64,000 nt of DNA from Lepidodermella squamata (lineage: Eukaryota; Gastrotricha), in contig JBLDXI010000055.1 in NCBI GenBank assembly GCA_047495785.1, forward strand, positions 2,019,284 through 2,083,283. Direction: 5' to 3'. The notes beneath the pieces are model-generated. The model was not told where the DNA came from and made no database searches. It was given only the letters and a program-made list of their open reading frames with translations. The position numbers were made by a program, and so were the translations under genes. Numbering within the stretch: position 1 is the stretch's first letter; each line of letters begins with the position of its first letter. Of the stretch, positions 23,753-35,085 are shown piece by piece.

Positions 23753-26700
23753 ATGACAGGTAACTTGATGTCAACTTTTTACTCGGAGTATAACTCGTAA
23801 TTTCGGGGTAATTTTGCAATTTTTGCGAGAATGCATCTCTCGTGCTGTCAAGTGATAGACGCTGTAACGACTCATGTATGTTTTTTCTTGAATTTTAGGC
23901 AACACTGGGGTGCTCAGTGTTGGATATACTGTCATCGGACTCGTATTTCTGGTCACCCTCGTTCAAGTGATCAAGGCCGATGAGCAGGCTCTATTTTCTG
24001 AGCAGTTTGATAACGTAAGAGTGATTGCTGTTCGATTGATCACGTTAAGACTTTATTTTACTCCGTTTACCCAACCAGGAGGAAAGCCAGTTTTTGACTG
24101 AGGAAATCGACCGCTCGGTAATACAGTTACAAATTAAATATATTCCGTGTAGACTTCGAATTATAGACGTGTCGATCGCCACAATGCGATTGCTACAACA
24201 CCAAGTCCACCGTTGCCGTATGTTATGCTGTAATTTACAAAAGCAACTCTTAATATTGTGTTATCTTACAGGGTGGACCCGGCATCGCTGGAACACCCGG
24301 ACCTATTGGTGACTTTGGAGAAACTGGTCGTCAAGGTCCCCCAGGTTGGAGATTTAAGCTTACAGGCTTCTGATTTTACTTACTGCTATTTTGTCAACTT
24401 AGGTCCACCTGGAGAAAATGGCCCTCCGGGTAATCCCGGCTGGAATGGAAATGATGGATCACCGGTCAGCTGAATGCTGCAAAAAATACATTCAATACGA
24501 AATTATTTTCTATCTCATAGGGACCTAAAGGTTGGGTTGGTGATCCGGGTTATCCGGGCGACAAAGGCATCAAAGGCCAGCCGGTAGCCAACTCTCAATT
24601 CTCGCATCTGTTTGATAATGTTATGCTATAATTTTGAAAAGGGAGACATTGGCCGCGACGGCAGCAGAGGCGACCAAGGTCCAAGGGTTAGTTGGCTTGT
24701 GTTAAGTTTCATTTGGGGTGGCTAATTTGCATTTTTCTGCAATTTTAAAGGGCCTCCCTGGCCTCCCTGGACCCAAGGGCGATGCTGGACGCCCCGGCTG
24801 TTCTGGTCGTCCGGTATGATTGGTAATAATTTCGTTCGGATTTTGTTTCAATCATTTTCTAGGGCATTGATGGCTACCCATTAGTGGCGTCTGAAGGCCC
24901 ACAGGGTCCTCAGGGACCCCAGGGTGACGAAGGTCTGAAGGGTGACAGAGGTGCGTGACTTTGAGGAGGGATGCCCTGGTGGGTGACTAACCTATACTGT
25001 TATTTATCAGGCGATACGAATAACTTCTACGGTTCCCCGGGTGAGCGCGGAGAACCTGGTGAAGTCGGCCCAACTGGTGAAACCGGCCGTGATGGTCGCG
25101 ATGGTGGGCCGGGATCGAAAGGTTTCCCAGGAGATAAGGGAGATCGCGGAATGCCAGGTCCGATCGGAGAACCCGGCCCACAAGGTCCCGTTGGCGATGA
25201 GAGCTTCGTTGCTGCCAACGGTAAGTGGATAGTTTCCGTTGAAATTGAGCGCAATCATCTCAAATGTTGTTTTGCTGTAGGACAAAGAGGTGAAAAAGGA
25301 CGTCAAGGTGATCGAGGAGGTGAGAGATCGTGTTAAAGAAATGACCCGTTTTATTGGTTAATATGACCGAACAGAAACTGGTGATCGCGGCAGGCCCGGA
25401 ATTAAAGGTGAATTGGGCTCCGACGGTGACACTGGTGAACCCGGCACAGCAGCCGTATGTGATGATATTTTTAAATTTATATTCGACGAATTCCCATTTC
25501 ATTCTTAGACTTTGCAAACCGCCGTGTCAGGCCCTCCCGGATTTGTCGGAGACGTAAGTAGCAAAGGAATTGAATTAATACATTATATGTCTTACCATCC
25601 TTGATTTTCAGAAAGGCATCAAGGGCCAGCCCGGTGACTTTGGCGACCAGGGTCCTCCTGGTGAAGCCGGTCCTTCTGGCCGAAGAGGTTGAAGTTGATT
25701 CTTTTAGCGGTTGACAATTATTAAACCAAACACTTCTATTTCAGGCGAGAAAGGCAACCGAGGGCCTATTGGACCGATGGGCATTCCTGGTAAATAATAA
25801 TATAAATGTTTTGCAACTTGAGTGCTACGATTCTTTTCAGGCCGAACCAACTTGAACCCAACGCTAAAAGGCAACAAAGGCGTGTCGGGTGAAATTGGTA
25901 CCCCTGGCGATAGAGGCCGCGATGGTCTTCAAGGCGACCGTGGCTTCCCAGGACCCCAAGGAGACACTGGAACCACCGGTTTTCCAGTAAAAACATCGTG
26001 TTTTTCGCTTTCATTTGCTAACCGGGTTTAACATTATCATAGGGTCCCAAAGGTCAGCAAGGTGATAATGGTTTCGATGGACTTCCTGGCCCAATCGGCG
26101 AACCTGGTAATAGAGAGTCACAACTATGCCTTACATATCTTATGCATCTTAATAACGCCACGCATAGGTGTTTCTATCGGTGGTTTTCCGGGCCCGAAAG
26201 GCGATATAGGTCTTCCAGGTTCACCTGGCGAATCTGGTTACGATGGTAAGCTTTAATTAAATGTAGCTGATTCGTCTAATTACTTGATTCACGTGCTTAG
26301 GACCAATCGGTGACAAGGGTGAGCCTGGCTCCGGTTTGGATCAGGGTCCCCCTGGAATCGATGGCAATGTTGGTCCTGAAGGTTTCCCAGGTATGTTACG
26401 TTGGCTTGAAGTGTAGGACGGAGCTATTTAGTGGAAAGGTCTTCATGAACTTGGCGGCTAACTCTTTTTCAACATAGGCCAGCGGGGTCCTGCTGGTGTC
26501 AAGGGTGAAAGAGGTCTACCTGGCAACCCTGGACAGCGCGGCCCCAAGGGCAATAAGGGCATTAAAGGCGATCGCAATAACGCTGCGGAGTCTTCCGTGA
26601 CCAATGTGATCTACGCTGTTCACTCGCAAACCGACCAGACCCCAGAGTGTCCACTCGATCACATCAGCGTATCAACTGGCTATTCGTTGCTGCACTTGCA

Positions 26701-27697
26701 AGACGAAGGGCGCACTGTCGGTCAAAATCTCGGCGCGATGGGCTCTTGCTTAAGCCTTTTTGACCCGCAGCCTATGGTATGTACCTTATTTCAAAGAAAA
26801 CTATGTTTTGGATATAATGACTTGCATCTATAGGTCTTCTGTGGAGCAAACGAAGTTTGCACATGGTAATTTTGCCTAAAAACTACTGGCGAGGCAAGAA
26901 ATATTAATGTTTGCTTGTGCATAGGGGAGCTCGCACGGTTTCTTCTTACTGGCTCACCAGCGCCCAACGTGATAACGAGAGGAGGGTATGACCTCTTAAA
27001 ATAACCGACCTTCAAAATTATTTATTTATTATATTATTCTAGAGCCAAAACGACCCTGACGCCAATGAGAGACCGATGAGCTACATTACCGAGCGCGAAT
27101 CCCTTCTCCGTCATATTAGTCGGTGCCGCACCTGCATGTCGAAAGGTGCGGTTCTCGCTGTACATTCGCAGTCAGTCGATGTTCCCGCTTGCCCTACCTT
27201 GCCCCGTAACAGCTACGGCACGTGGCGCTCGTTGTGGACCGGCTACAGTTTCCTCATGGTATAAATTGACGTTCTAGGTTGGATTTTGATTATTATGATA
27301 TGTTATTTTTATAGCACGCCATCGGTCCAGCTGGTAACGGCCAGCAGCTCGACAGTGCTGGATCTTGCTTGCCAAGCTACAGGCGCAGTCCTTACATCGA
27401 GTGTGATGCTGATGGTTATTGCCATTACTGGTCCGACTACATGATGTGAGATTCAATTATAATATGTGTCGCATTTCCTTTCTAACACTGATTTATTCAA
27501 TTAATTTAGGTACTGGCTTTACCCGTCCGACGCCAGTCTTTTCCCAAATAACACAATTAAGCGAACAGATGTTTCTGGAAGAATTGGTCGTTGCCGCGTT
27601 TGCGCCTACGAGCCGACACCTATCAACCAATTGAAGAGAAGTATTGTAGCTGAACGATTAGTACAATTGATTCCTAATAAAATATTTTTCAGAATAA
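23753..27697 (+). CDS. Short collagen IV-like chain with complete NC1 domain
   Basis: Twenty-six exons join in phase: 23753-23759, 23899-24014, 24079-24117, 24272-24344, 24403-24464, 24521-24583, 24642-24686, 24751-24813, 24863-24950, 25011-25220, 25281-25319, 25375-25454, 25509-25553, 25612-25687, 25745-25789, 25841-25986, 26043-26106, 26168-26245, 26301-26390, 26478-26776, 26834-26865, 26925-26985, 27043-27258, 27315-27445, 27510-27640, 27693-27697. Product: 767 residues, less than half a normal collagen IV chain. A signal peptide or anchor ([16 protein letters not shown]) precedes an interrupted Gly-X-Y helix with an RGD (GDRGDTNNF). The NC1 domain starts near residue 520, has two subdomains with six Cys each, and keeps the equivalents of Met93 and Lys211, the sulfilimine cross-link pair. 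No 7S domain is evident. It is likely a basement-membrane or spongin-short-chain-type collagen. The last tiny exon is uncertain; unspliced reading ends at 27726. Confidence 0.9.
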
Positions 27698-27726
27698 TCG
27701 TCTGCACATATGACCATCTCGACTAG

Positions 27727-28139
27727 AAATCCTGCTCGCTCTCAACAACAGTGGAAAGAAACAGTTTTTATGTTTAACAGTGTTTGAATGATAGAACTGC
27801 CACGTTACTATTCTGCGTGTACAGAAATGAAGCCTAGCCACCAGGAAAGTTTCGTTACTGTACATCACTGCCCCGATTATTTTTTATATTCCGTACCCTG
27901 AATGTCTGTACTCGCGCCTTTCCTCTGCCAGCCGTGTGTACTTGAAAGCACGGCTGTCAAGGAAGAGGATTGCCTCGCCATATATCATTGTCAACTTTGA
28001 AAACGTTGAATCCAATGTTTTAGGATTAACAAAGTCGTTTGAAGTGGCGGACGATATTTTATAAAACTTGGGCTGATAAATAAAAGCTGCTTCTTTACTT
28101 TTTTCACTTTTATTCCAAAGGGGACCAAACTTATTTGTA
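27727..28139. other. 3' flank of the collagen gene
   Basis: No coding exon is seen. An 8-bp stem (CAGCCGTG / CACGGCTG) with a 12-nt loop lies near 27930-27957. Otherwise featureless. Confidence 0.4.
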
Positions 28140-28530
28140 TTATTTCTTTTTTCCCTTCTTTTGTTCTCTCAGCTGGTCGTTCATAGGCCCGATTCTGCAT
28201 TTGCTCTTCCTCTTCCATCTCTTTCTTCCCTAATCTTCCCTCTATTCTTCCCTATTCTTCCACTCTCTCTTCCCTTCTTCTTCTTCCAATTCTTCCACTC
28301 TTCCTATTTCTCTTCCTTTTCTTCCTTTTATAGAGCAAACTGGTGTTTTGAGTCACTGACGAGCCAATCACAATTCGACAAATTTCAATTTGAAAATGAT
28401 TAAGGCGCATTTTTTATTAATTTTTTAATGCTTTGTTGTGCGTGCGCATTTTACTCAAATGGCGCAAAAAGAGTTGCTAATTAGTTGCTGTTTGCTGTTC
28501 ATCACGTTCGCGCACAGCACGACGTTCTCA
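28140..28530. repeat. Dispersed repeat with TTCTTCC tract (copy A)
   Basis: A TTCTTCC-rich pyrimidine tract (about 28145-28330) leads into TTGAGTCACTGACGAGCCAA, then TTAAGGCGCATTTTTTATTAA. The same order recurs at 38100-38345 (TTGAGCCACTGACGCGAGCC, then TTAAGGCGCATTCTTTATTA) and the last part at about 43290. This is a moderately diverged interspersed family. No terminal inverted repeats or coding capacity were noticed. Confidence 0.65.
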
Positions 28531-29385
28531 AAAAGCGTGTGTACCTATAATAAACAGCACGCATTTTACAACTACTCGTGAGAATCGAAACCGTAGAGCA
28601 GTGGTTGTCAAACTATTTTCGCTCCCAGCAGTCAAAAATAGCGGCCGGCCGGTGACCTTTCCGCCTCTGCACTGCCTCTTGAACCCTCAACCGGCCGCTT
28701 GTAATAATAAAATGGGACTACCTATCCCAGAAAAACCCGGGCTGATTAAAAATGAAAAAAAATAAAAATGAACAAGATGAACAACTGCTGATGAGATGCA
28801 AGGTGACTGCGACTGTTTTACGTATAATAGGTGTCAGCCTCCGACATGCTCTACAGCAGCTATATAGCTGTATACAAAAATACCATGATCAGCCATATGC
28901 ACGTGGTACAACGTAAATGTAGTAACAGCAACCGTCAAATCACCTTATAATTATCCAACACACAGTTCCTACCTTTGCCGTCGCCAGATCATCAATGAAA
29001 AAAACGGAACTTTTCCTCATTTGAATGTTACAGTTTTCCTTTTCCATTATAGGAAGTCTCATGTTCTATTATCGCCTACAGAAAATAATGCTCAAAGGCA
29101 ATCTTTCCCACACAGCATAGTAGATTCCAGCACCTGCTTCGAAAAGCGACCTGAATTTCCTGGGATCAAACTGTTATGCCGAAGTTTTTGGGTGTCACAA
29201 AAACTGCTGATGAAGTCGATGCTCTCTGAATACTATGAGATGATTATTTAGCTGCGATTTTTTCTTCGCAGATTGCAGATCAAGAAAAGTGCTATTGCCC
29301 GCGCTTATTCTGCGGATAGGGGGGACATACAAAAAATAATTAAATCATCCATTTCTTATGATGTTGAAAAAAATAATGTTCGTCA
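28531..29385. other. Intergenic DNA with a possible hAT end
   Basis: CAGTGGTTGTCAAACTATTT at about 28600 resembles the terminal repeat of many hAT transposons (CAGTGGTTCTCAAACT), but I found no matching opposite end in the window. No gene is supported in the stretch. Confidence 0.3.
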
Positions 29386-29891
29386 GAGGGGTTTTTTTTT
29401 ATTCGCAACACTTCGAACAGTATATACTGTATTTAGTGTATTGTCGTTCGAAAATGGCACTTTCTACAAAAAATGCAATAATTTCCACGCGTTCGTAAAT
29501 TCGCTATATTTTATACAGTATAAACTGTATTTTTCCAGCACTTGATTTTTGAATCTGTGCAAAATGAAGAAATTATACGCCATTCGCAAATTTGACTTTG
29601 TTTATCGGGCGAAATCGGTGTGGAGGGTTCGACTTCTCGTGGGGTCAAGCCATTTTTTTCTTCTTATTTTTGCCCCGGCACTTTTTATGCGCACAAGCAG
29701 CCCCATTTCTACACTTTGCACACTTTTTTTGGCTGTATTCTTTGTAGGAAAAATAGGGCTGTATTTTCTGTACTTTTTTTTCGAATCCGTAGAAAATACA
29801 GGAGAAATACAGTATTTCTGTAGCGAATTTTCGAATGCAATAAACTGTAGCTGTAGCTGTATTTTTTGTGGCGAATAAAAAAAAACCCCTC
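29386..29891. mobile_element. MITE-like element, 506 bp, perfect 21-bp inverted ends
   Basis: The left end GAGGGG + T9 + ATTCGC (29386-29406) is an exact inverted copy of the right end (29871-29891). Inside, short TACAGT/ACTGTA units recur (GTATATACTGTA, TATACAGTATAAACTGTA, AATACAGTATTTCTGTA), giving many smaller foldbacks. The overlapping open frames are by-products of this low-complexity sequence. No clear target-site duplication was found, so the superfamily is unknown. Confidence 0.7.
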
Positions 29892-30355
29892 AGTGCTTTA
29901 TGCATCTTTTTCATCACAATGACACCGGTGATTTTTTCAGATCATGCCGTATATTCGTTTCAGCAAAGTTTTCCTGCTAAAACAGCAACTTGCGTAGCGA
30001 TTCTTTCTCTCGAGGCTTTATTGCTTATTACAGCGCGACGATGCGTATCATTAAAAGTTTCCCGCACTTTTCACGAAACTCGTCGATTCTTGTCGCAATT
30101 TCGACATATTGCCAACATATTGATGATACGTTTTACAACACAGTACACATCAAATTTCTTGGAACTCTGCGGATGCCGTATTTACCAACATGCGATTTGC
30201 TGCTGCCATCATCGCAATAAAATGTCTCGATCGCGTTCCGCTAGCATACGTGCTGCCAATTTTTTCATTTTTTCGCCAGTTTCAAAAACTTTTGCTCTAG
30301 ATTTATTTTAGTAATCGCATCATCATGGCGCTCTTTTGATGCTCTGCTTTGCCAA

Positions 30356-30783
30356 CACTGTAAAAAATCTCTGGCTATATAGCAGTCGGTATTTAGCCAC
30401 TTTGGGTATTTACTGTTTCACAATGTCGAATAAAATAGGATAAATAGCCAAAAATATTTAACTTTGAGAGGAATCCAATTAATTCTCCATATTTTACTTA
30501 AATGATAATTACAGGACGAAATGTACTCATTTATAATGCGACTGCGATAGCGATGTTTTTGGCCTAAGAGTTAGAAAAGAAACTTTGCGCAAAACAGCAG
30601 CCTTGCTCATTTTCAAATACAAATTTTTCGTTAATTACCCAAAATAATTTCATTTTGGTAAATAGTCCGCGTAAAATAATTTGAAGGGCTAAATAGGAGG
30701 TTCTATGGGGGGTTTTTACCCAAACAACTATAAGGGCTCGAGGGGCTAATTAGCGGATATATAGCCAGAGATTTTTTACAGTG
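30356..30783. mobile_element. MITE-like element, 428 bp, about 26-bp inverted ends
   Basis: The left end starts CACTGTAAAAAATCTCTGGC and continues TATATA. The right end is its inverted copy, closing in TTTTTTACAGTG at 30783. Similarity continues inward (TTAGCC and TTTGGGTA in both arms), so the element is largely a foldback. It is flanked by AA on both sides. Not related in sequence to the 29386-29891 element. Confidence 0.7.
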
Positions 30784-31005
30784 AACCCAATTGTTCTAAA
30801 TAACCTTCAGATGAGTGCTGTCTTTATATATGCTGCTCGATACATTTATCAGCTAATTTTTACATAAAATTATGGACAAATTTCGCATCTTCCGTATAAC
30901 GGCTCTGCTACCAGTTTTGACATTTTTTCAACTTTTTTAGATTTTTGTTGCTCGTGAAAGTTGCTTATTGTTTTGCTTATTTCAAGTTGTCAGGTTCTCA
31001 TCAGC

Positions 31006-31560
31006 ATGTCGAAAAATTTTCAGCAGTCCGAACCTTTCATTGGAATCCTGAGATTCTTCGGACCAATGAATACCCTCGGCTTCGGCATGAAGCATAAATT
31101 TGCGACGAATTTTGTTTTCTGCGAGAAAGGGAAATCCCAGCTCGGAGAGCTTTTCTTCAACTCGAAGGAGTTTTATGAAAATCTGCATTACGGTGACAAG
31201 TATCACATACAAAACTGCGACGTCAGCGCAGGCATGCCGGAAAAAAAGCGAAACTTTTTCCCTCAGCTTTCCTCAGGGCCCTGCTATCGCCTGATCGCAC
31301 GAGAGGAATCCGGCAACCTGCTGCTGGTTTCGAGTAATCATGATGGTGATAATCTTCAAGTTAGCATCGACGATTTTATGCCGTTAGTCGACGATGAGAA
31401 TGGATACGTCGACATTCGCTCGCTGGCCGACCTCAAGCCAGTCGGTCGCGAAATAGTTATTTCTATTGTTGGGAATTTCCGCGAATCCCGCTTTGTCGAA
31501 TTCCGCGATATCGGCGCTCGAAGCAAGGTAAGGCGAACTCTTCATGATGGCGGTTTTTAG
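31006..31560 (+). CDS. RPA1-like OB-fold exon, partial gene or relic
   Basis: A frame of about 185 residues, read from the Met before SKNFQQSEPF. Segments FFNSKEFYENLHYGDKYHI and VDIRSLADLKPVGREIVISI align with the single-stranded-DNA-binding OB folds of RPA1 (the '[20 protein letters not shown]' and 'DSLVDIIGICKSY' regions). No zinc ribbon follows. The frame runs into AAG|GTAAGG, a good splice donor at 31528, so the coding part may stop at 31527 and the downstream exons are missing or unrecognised. RPA1-like single domains also travel with Helitron and other transposons. The donor region lies inside a 53-bp duplication. Family assignment is from memory of motifs and moderate. Confidence 0.5.
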   Translation: MSKNFQQSEPFIGILRFFGPMNTLGFGMKHKFATNFVFCEKGKSQLGELFFNSKEFYENLHYGDKYHIQNCDVSAGMPEKKRNFFPQLSSGPCYRLIAREESGNLLLVSSNHDGDNLQVSIDDFMPLVDDENGYVDIRSLADLKPVGREIVISIVGNFRESRFVEFRDIGARSKVRRTLHDGGF

Positions 31561-31578
31561 TAGAAGAGACCCGTCCCC
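31526..31578. repeat. 53-bp direct repeat, copy 1
   Basis: Bases 31526-31578 are identical to 31868-31920 (starts AGGTAAGGCGAACTC, ends GACCCGTCCCC). Both copies begin at a splice-donor-like AG|GTAAGG. The copies are 342 bp apart. Confidence 0.9.
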
Positions 31579-31759
31579 TTGCAAGACGGCGCGAGAGATT
31601 CATTCAGCGAAATTTTTATTAATTCAGCGGCTGTACCTATAGTTTGAAATGTTGAACTTTTTTAAGTTGTAGGGCAGTTGAATGCTGGTTATTAGTAGGC
31701 TCAGTGTGGACTCTAAACCGGGCCTGCCCTTTATTTCAAACAATCGACCTTTACCGACC

Positions 31760-31801
31760 TTATAAACGCCTTATAAACGCCTTATAAACGCCTTATAAAC
31801 G
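31760..31801. repeat. 11-bp tandem repeat (TTATAAACGCC), about 4 copies
   Basis: The unit CTTATAAACGC is repeated head to tail about four times. It is flanked by two near-identical strings, GGGCCTGCCCTTTATTT (about 31720) and GGGCCTGCCCTCTATTT (31800). Confidence 0.85.
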
Positions 31802-31867
31802 GGCCTGCCCTCTATTTAGGTTCTGCCTTTTAATATGAATTTTACGGTATATTTGACAATCCACTGC

Positions 31868-31920
31868 AGGTAAGGCGAACTCTTCATGATGGCGGTTTTT
31901 AGTAGAAGAGACCCGTCCCC
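31868..31920. repeat. 53-bp direct repeat, copy 2
   Basis: Exact second copy of 31526-31578, here preceded by CACTGC rather than by the RPA1-like coding sequence. On the minus strand it overlaps the end of the coiled-coil frame. Confidence 0.9.
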
Positions 31921-32160
31921 GAGCTCGGCTTGTTGGCAACGTTGACGTAGTACTCGCCGTTCAAGAGCGCATTTCGCTCTTCAAACCTAGTCGTCAACTG
32001 AGCGAAAAACCTGTCAAATCGTTCTGCAAGTTGGCGTATTTGTACGTTTTGCGCCTCGAGAAGCGCGTTAATTTGGCCGGCCAGCTGCGTTTGGACTCTC
32101 TCGACAATTTTTGGCACCAAGCGGTCTAGCAGCCCTTGGAACTGATCATCGGTAAGCGAT
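31899..32160 (-). CDS. Hypothetical coiled-coil fragment
   Basis: The C-terminal 86 residues of a minus-strand frame form a regular amphipathic helix (DDQFQGLLDRLVPKIVERVQ, INALLEAQNVQIRQLAERFD) ending NVANKPSSGTGLFY. The upstream part of the frame is not protein-like, so the true start or an upstream exon is unknown. The stop lies within the second copy of the 53-bp repeat. Not recognised; it could be a transposon-borne protein or an exon of a broken gene. Confidence 0.35.
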
Positions 32161-33750
32161 ACGATGATACTATAATGCGAATGCTTCCCACAGTGATGCG
32201 AAATTCTATTAGGATAAAGAAACCCACTTTGGAAGCGGACGTTCAAGAAGAAAGAAACAATCACCAGAATACCACACGTCACGCTATGCCGAGTAAGGTG
32301 CAGAAAGAAGAAATAATGACCCCTCAAAGACTTCTTTATTATTAAGAGTAGGTGTTTAGTAAGCACATTCTTCTCGTGCACTGACAGCAGGCACTGACCA
32401 GAGATGTTCGTCCGCCGAATATAGCACCGCACAGAATTATAATCATCATCATCATCATCATTGAATGAACTGTTCCGCCATTATTATTATCATCTTCCTC
32501 CACAAAACACGGTCGTATCGACTGCAGCGCCAAGTGTAATAAACGATAAATATTTTTTGTTATAACTCAAGGCGCCAGCATCTCAACTTTACAGCAAGTA
32601 TAACGACTTCCAAGAGGTTCAAAAGAGCAGTAGCAATGTACTCACGCGGGAACAAACATAACATGATTTCCGAGAATTGCATATTATCTTTTCGCATTAA
32701 GGAAAATTCAATGGGATATATTCAAATATTTTGATTGAAAAGACGATGTCATGCATGCCGGATTTCTGTCATGAGGCTCGCAGGTATGTACACGGGATAT
32801 AATCGCTACTCTTAGATAAGTTGGATTAGATGAAATAGAACAACATGTTTCCCGGTTGCTTTTCTCCTATCATCCCATAGTGATGGTACCATGAGGCTTG
32901 GCATAAATTTCTATATATTCTCACGACAGTAAAAATGTTGCTATATGTGCGCAACAGAGGCAAGCGAGGATAGAGAAGTGCAAATATATGTACAGCTCTT
33001 ATAATGGGTCAATGGAGCAGCTACTATTCAGCGACATTACAGGCCTGTCCACCTTTCCACTAAAAATTAAACTGACGGTGACTTATCTCTACAAACATGG
33101 ATAATATTATTAAGAAGATGCGCATCATCTTGCACTTCGACTATGTAAATTCCATGCTTGGTCGCGATAACGGCAGCAACTTAAGATGCATTTGTTGTTA
33201 ACGTCGAATAATTTGTTCTTTTATGCAACGCTAAAGATATAGCGCCAATATTCACAGAAAACTTGATTGGGTTGCTCATTCAGTCAATTATAGGAAGAAT
33301 ATTTTAGCGAAACATTCGGAAGTTTGAGGCAGTTTTTCCGAAACAGCAAAAAAATAAAAAATTATCGAAAACTATTATCATATAGGTTGAATTAGGTTGA
33401 AAGTCTTGTTTTAAACAAGCTAGCAATGTGCCATGTCAGGTGTCATCATTCAATTAAAATCACTAATAAAATATGGCACAAGGGTTTGGTGGCGCGCAAA
33501 AGTCACATACACTCCAAGGCAGTCGAATCAACAGCATGACACCCAGGTAGATTTGGAAGCTTGAGAACCCCGAAACACAGCACTGACGGAGTATAGGGTG
33601 AAAATTGTGCGATAAGGAGAATTTCGGTAACCAGCCTTAAGATTTGTCACTAAAGCGACCGATCTCATGCGGATCAAGAGCGATATTTCTATTGTTAATC
33701 ATGATGAGCCATCACATTTGCGGCCGGTCGCGTGTACGCCTTATCGTTGA
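32161..33750. other. Intergenic DNA, no gene recognised
   Basis: An ATC/ATG microsatellite (about 32444-32462) is present. No exon, RNA gene or structured repeat that I can support. Confidence 0.45.
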
Positions 33751-35085
33751 TTACGATCGGGCACAATTAGGGCAGATTATTTCGGTCTCGTTGGTTAGGA
33801 AACCTAAAATAAAGCAAAATTTACAAGAAAAAATAACGACGTTGAGACAATCAAACCTTCGCCGACAAGAGATTTACTGCAGCGATAGCATGCGAAGCAT
33901 TCAGAATGCCAGTAGCGTTCTTCGAAGGAAATAAATCGAGTACCACCCAGACCCATGATCGGTTTTGTGCATCGGTCGCACTTGTTGGCGAATTCCTCGC
34001 CGTAGCAGTCAGCGCAGAACGGGCGGTCGTTCTTCGAAGTGAACTTCTCGCCTGCCAGCAACTTTCCACACTTGGTGCATCCGAAGCAATCACGATGGTA
34101 CGGCTCGTCTTTGTAGGTTACACCACCCTTGTTGATGACCTGTTGAAAGAAATGATAATCAACACGTTTTCAGGAGAACATTTTGCCAAGCGACGGCTGG
34201 CTGCAACTCACCCCGTTGCACTTCTTGCAGCGTTGAGCGAACTTCTCTTCATAACATGGGATGCAGATGACTTGTTCGTCACGAGGAATGAAACTGTTGT
34301 TTCCGATGGGCTTCTTGCACTCGCGGCACGTGAAGCATTGCTCGTGCCACTGCTTGCCACGGTATTCGTACTTCTTCATGCCTATCATGTAATAACAATG
34401 GCGGTCAGAAATTTTGTGCTCAAACTCAACACCTACCGGCGCGGAAAATGTTTTGACAGCCGTCGCAACGGGCAGCAAAGTTGTTGTCGTAACAATCGGC
34501 GCAAAACAGACGGTCGTCCCTAGTGGCAAAGGGCCGGTCGACGAGCGAACCTTTGCAGTCGCAGCAAAAGAAACATTGTTCGTGCCAGTGTCTATCTTTA
34601 TATGACAGATCCTGATCGAAAGAAATATTAGCGGTCAAATTGGGATCCTGCAATTAACATACCTTGAAATCACATCCAATCTTCTTCTTGCATTCAGCGC
34701 AGGTGTTAGCAAAGAGCTGCTCGTAACACTGAATACAGTACGGTTTTTCCTCGCGCAAAATGTATCTATGCCCGATAAGCGATTTCGTACAGTTTGCACA
34801 CGTGAAATTTGTTTCATCATCGCCCTCCGCCTGGTTGAAAAAGGATTTCACAATTTTATTGGAGAAAATGTATAGGGCTTTTATCACCTTTGACGTGACG
34901 GCAACTGTGGCGACGGGCTGCTGAAGTTGCGGAGCGGCGTCGGCTGGCACCGCTTGCTGCGCTGGGGCCGCTTCTGCTGGGACGGCAGCGTGGGCAGCTG
35001 GTTGCGGCGCCTCGGGTGCCGCAGGGCCCGTCGGTGGCGAGGCTTTGTTGCCTCCAGCACGAGGTGGCTTGAAACTGCGTGACAT
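33751..35085 (-). CDS. FHL-type four-and-a-half LIM protein (limpet/lim-9-like)
   Basis: Six exons in phase: 34888-35085, 34663-34830, 34437-34611, 34212-34381, 33857-34139, 33751-33803; 348 residues. Exon 1 is a Pro/Ala-rich leader of 66 residues. Then come a half LIM (CANCTKSLIGHRYILREEKP) and four full LIM zinc fingers with the FHL signatures DLSYKDRHWHE, KKYEYRGKQWHE, GGVTYKDEPYHRDC and LGGTRFISFEERYWH, ending CPNCARS (FHL2 ends CPDCGKDI). Every LIM keeps its CxxC, HxxC and CxxC/D ligands. FHL proteins are adaptors at muscle Z-bands and focal adhesions and in the nucleus. The last 53-nt exon was found from the FHL tail. Complete; no defect seen. Confidence 0.92.

Noticed and set aside
28598-28625. 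hAT-like terminal repeat
   Set aside because: Only one end is visible and no transposase is nearby, so it is not called as an element.
29549-30311. Frames of 90-147 codons across and beside the MITE
   Set aside because: They arise from T-rich inverted repeats and have no protein-like pattern.
33906-34523. 205-codon plus-strand frame over the LIM gene
   Set aside because: Antisense shadow of the LIM exons.
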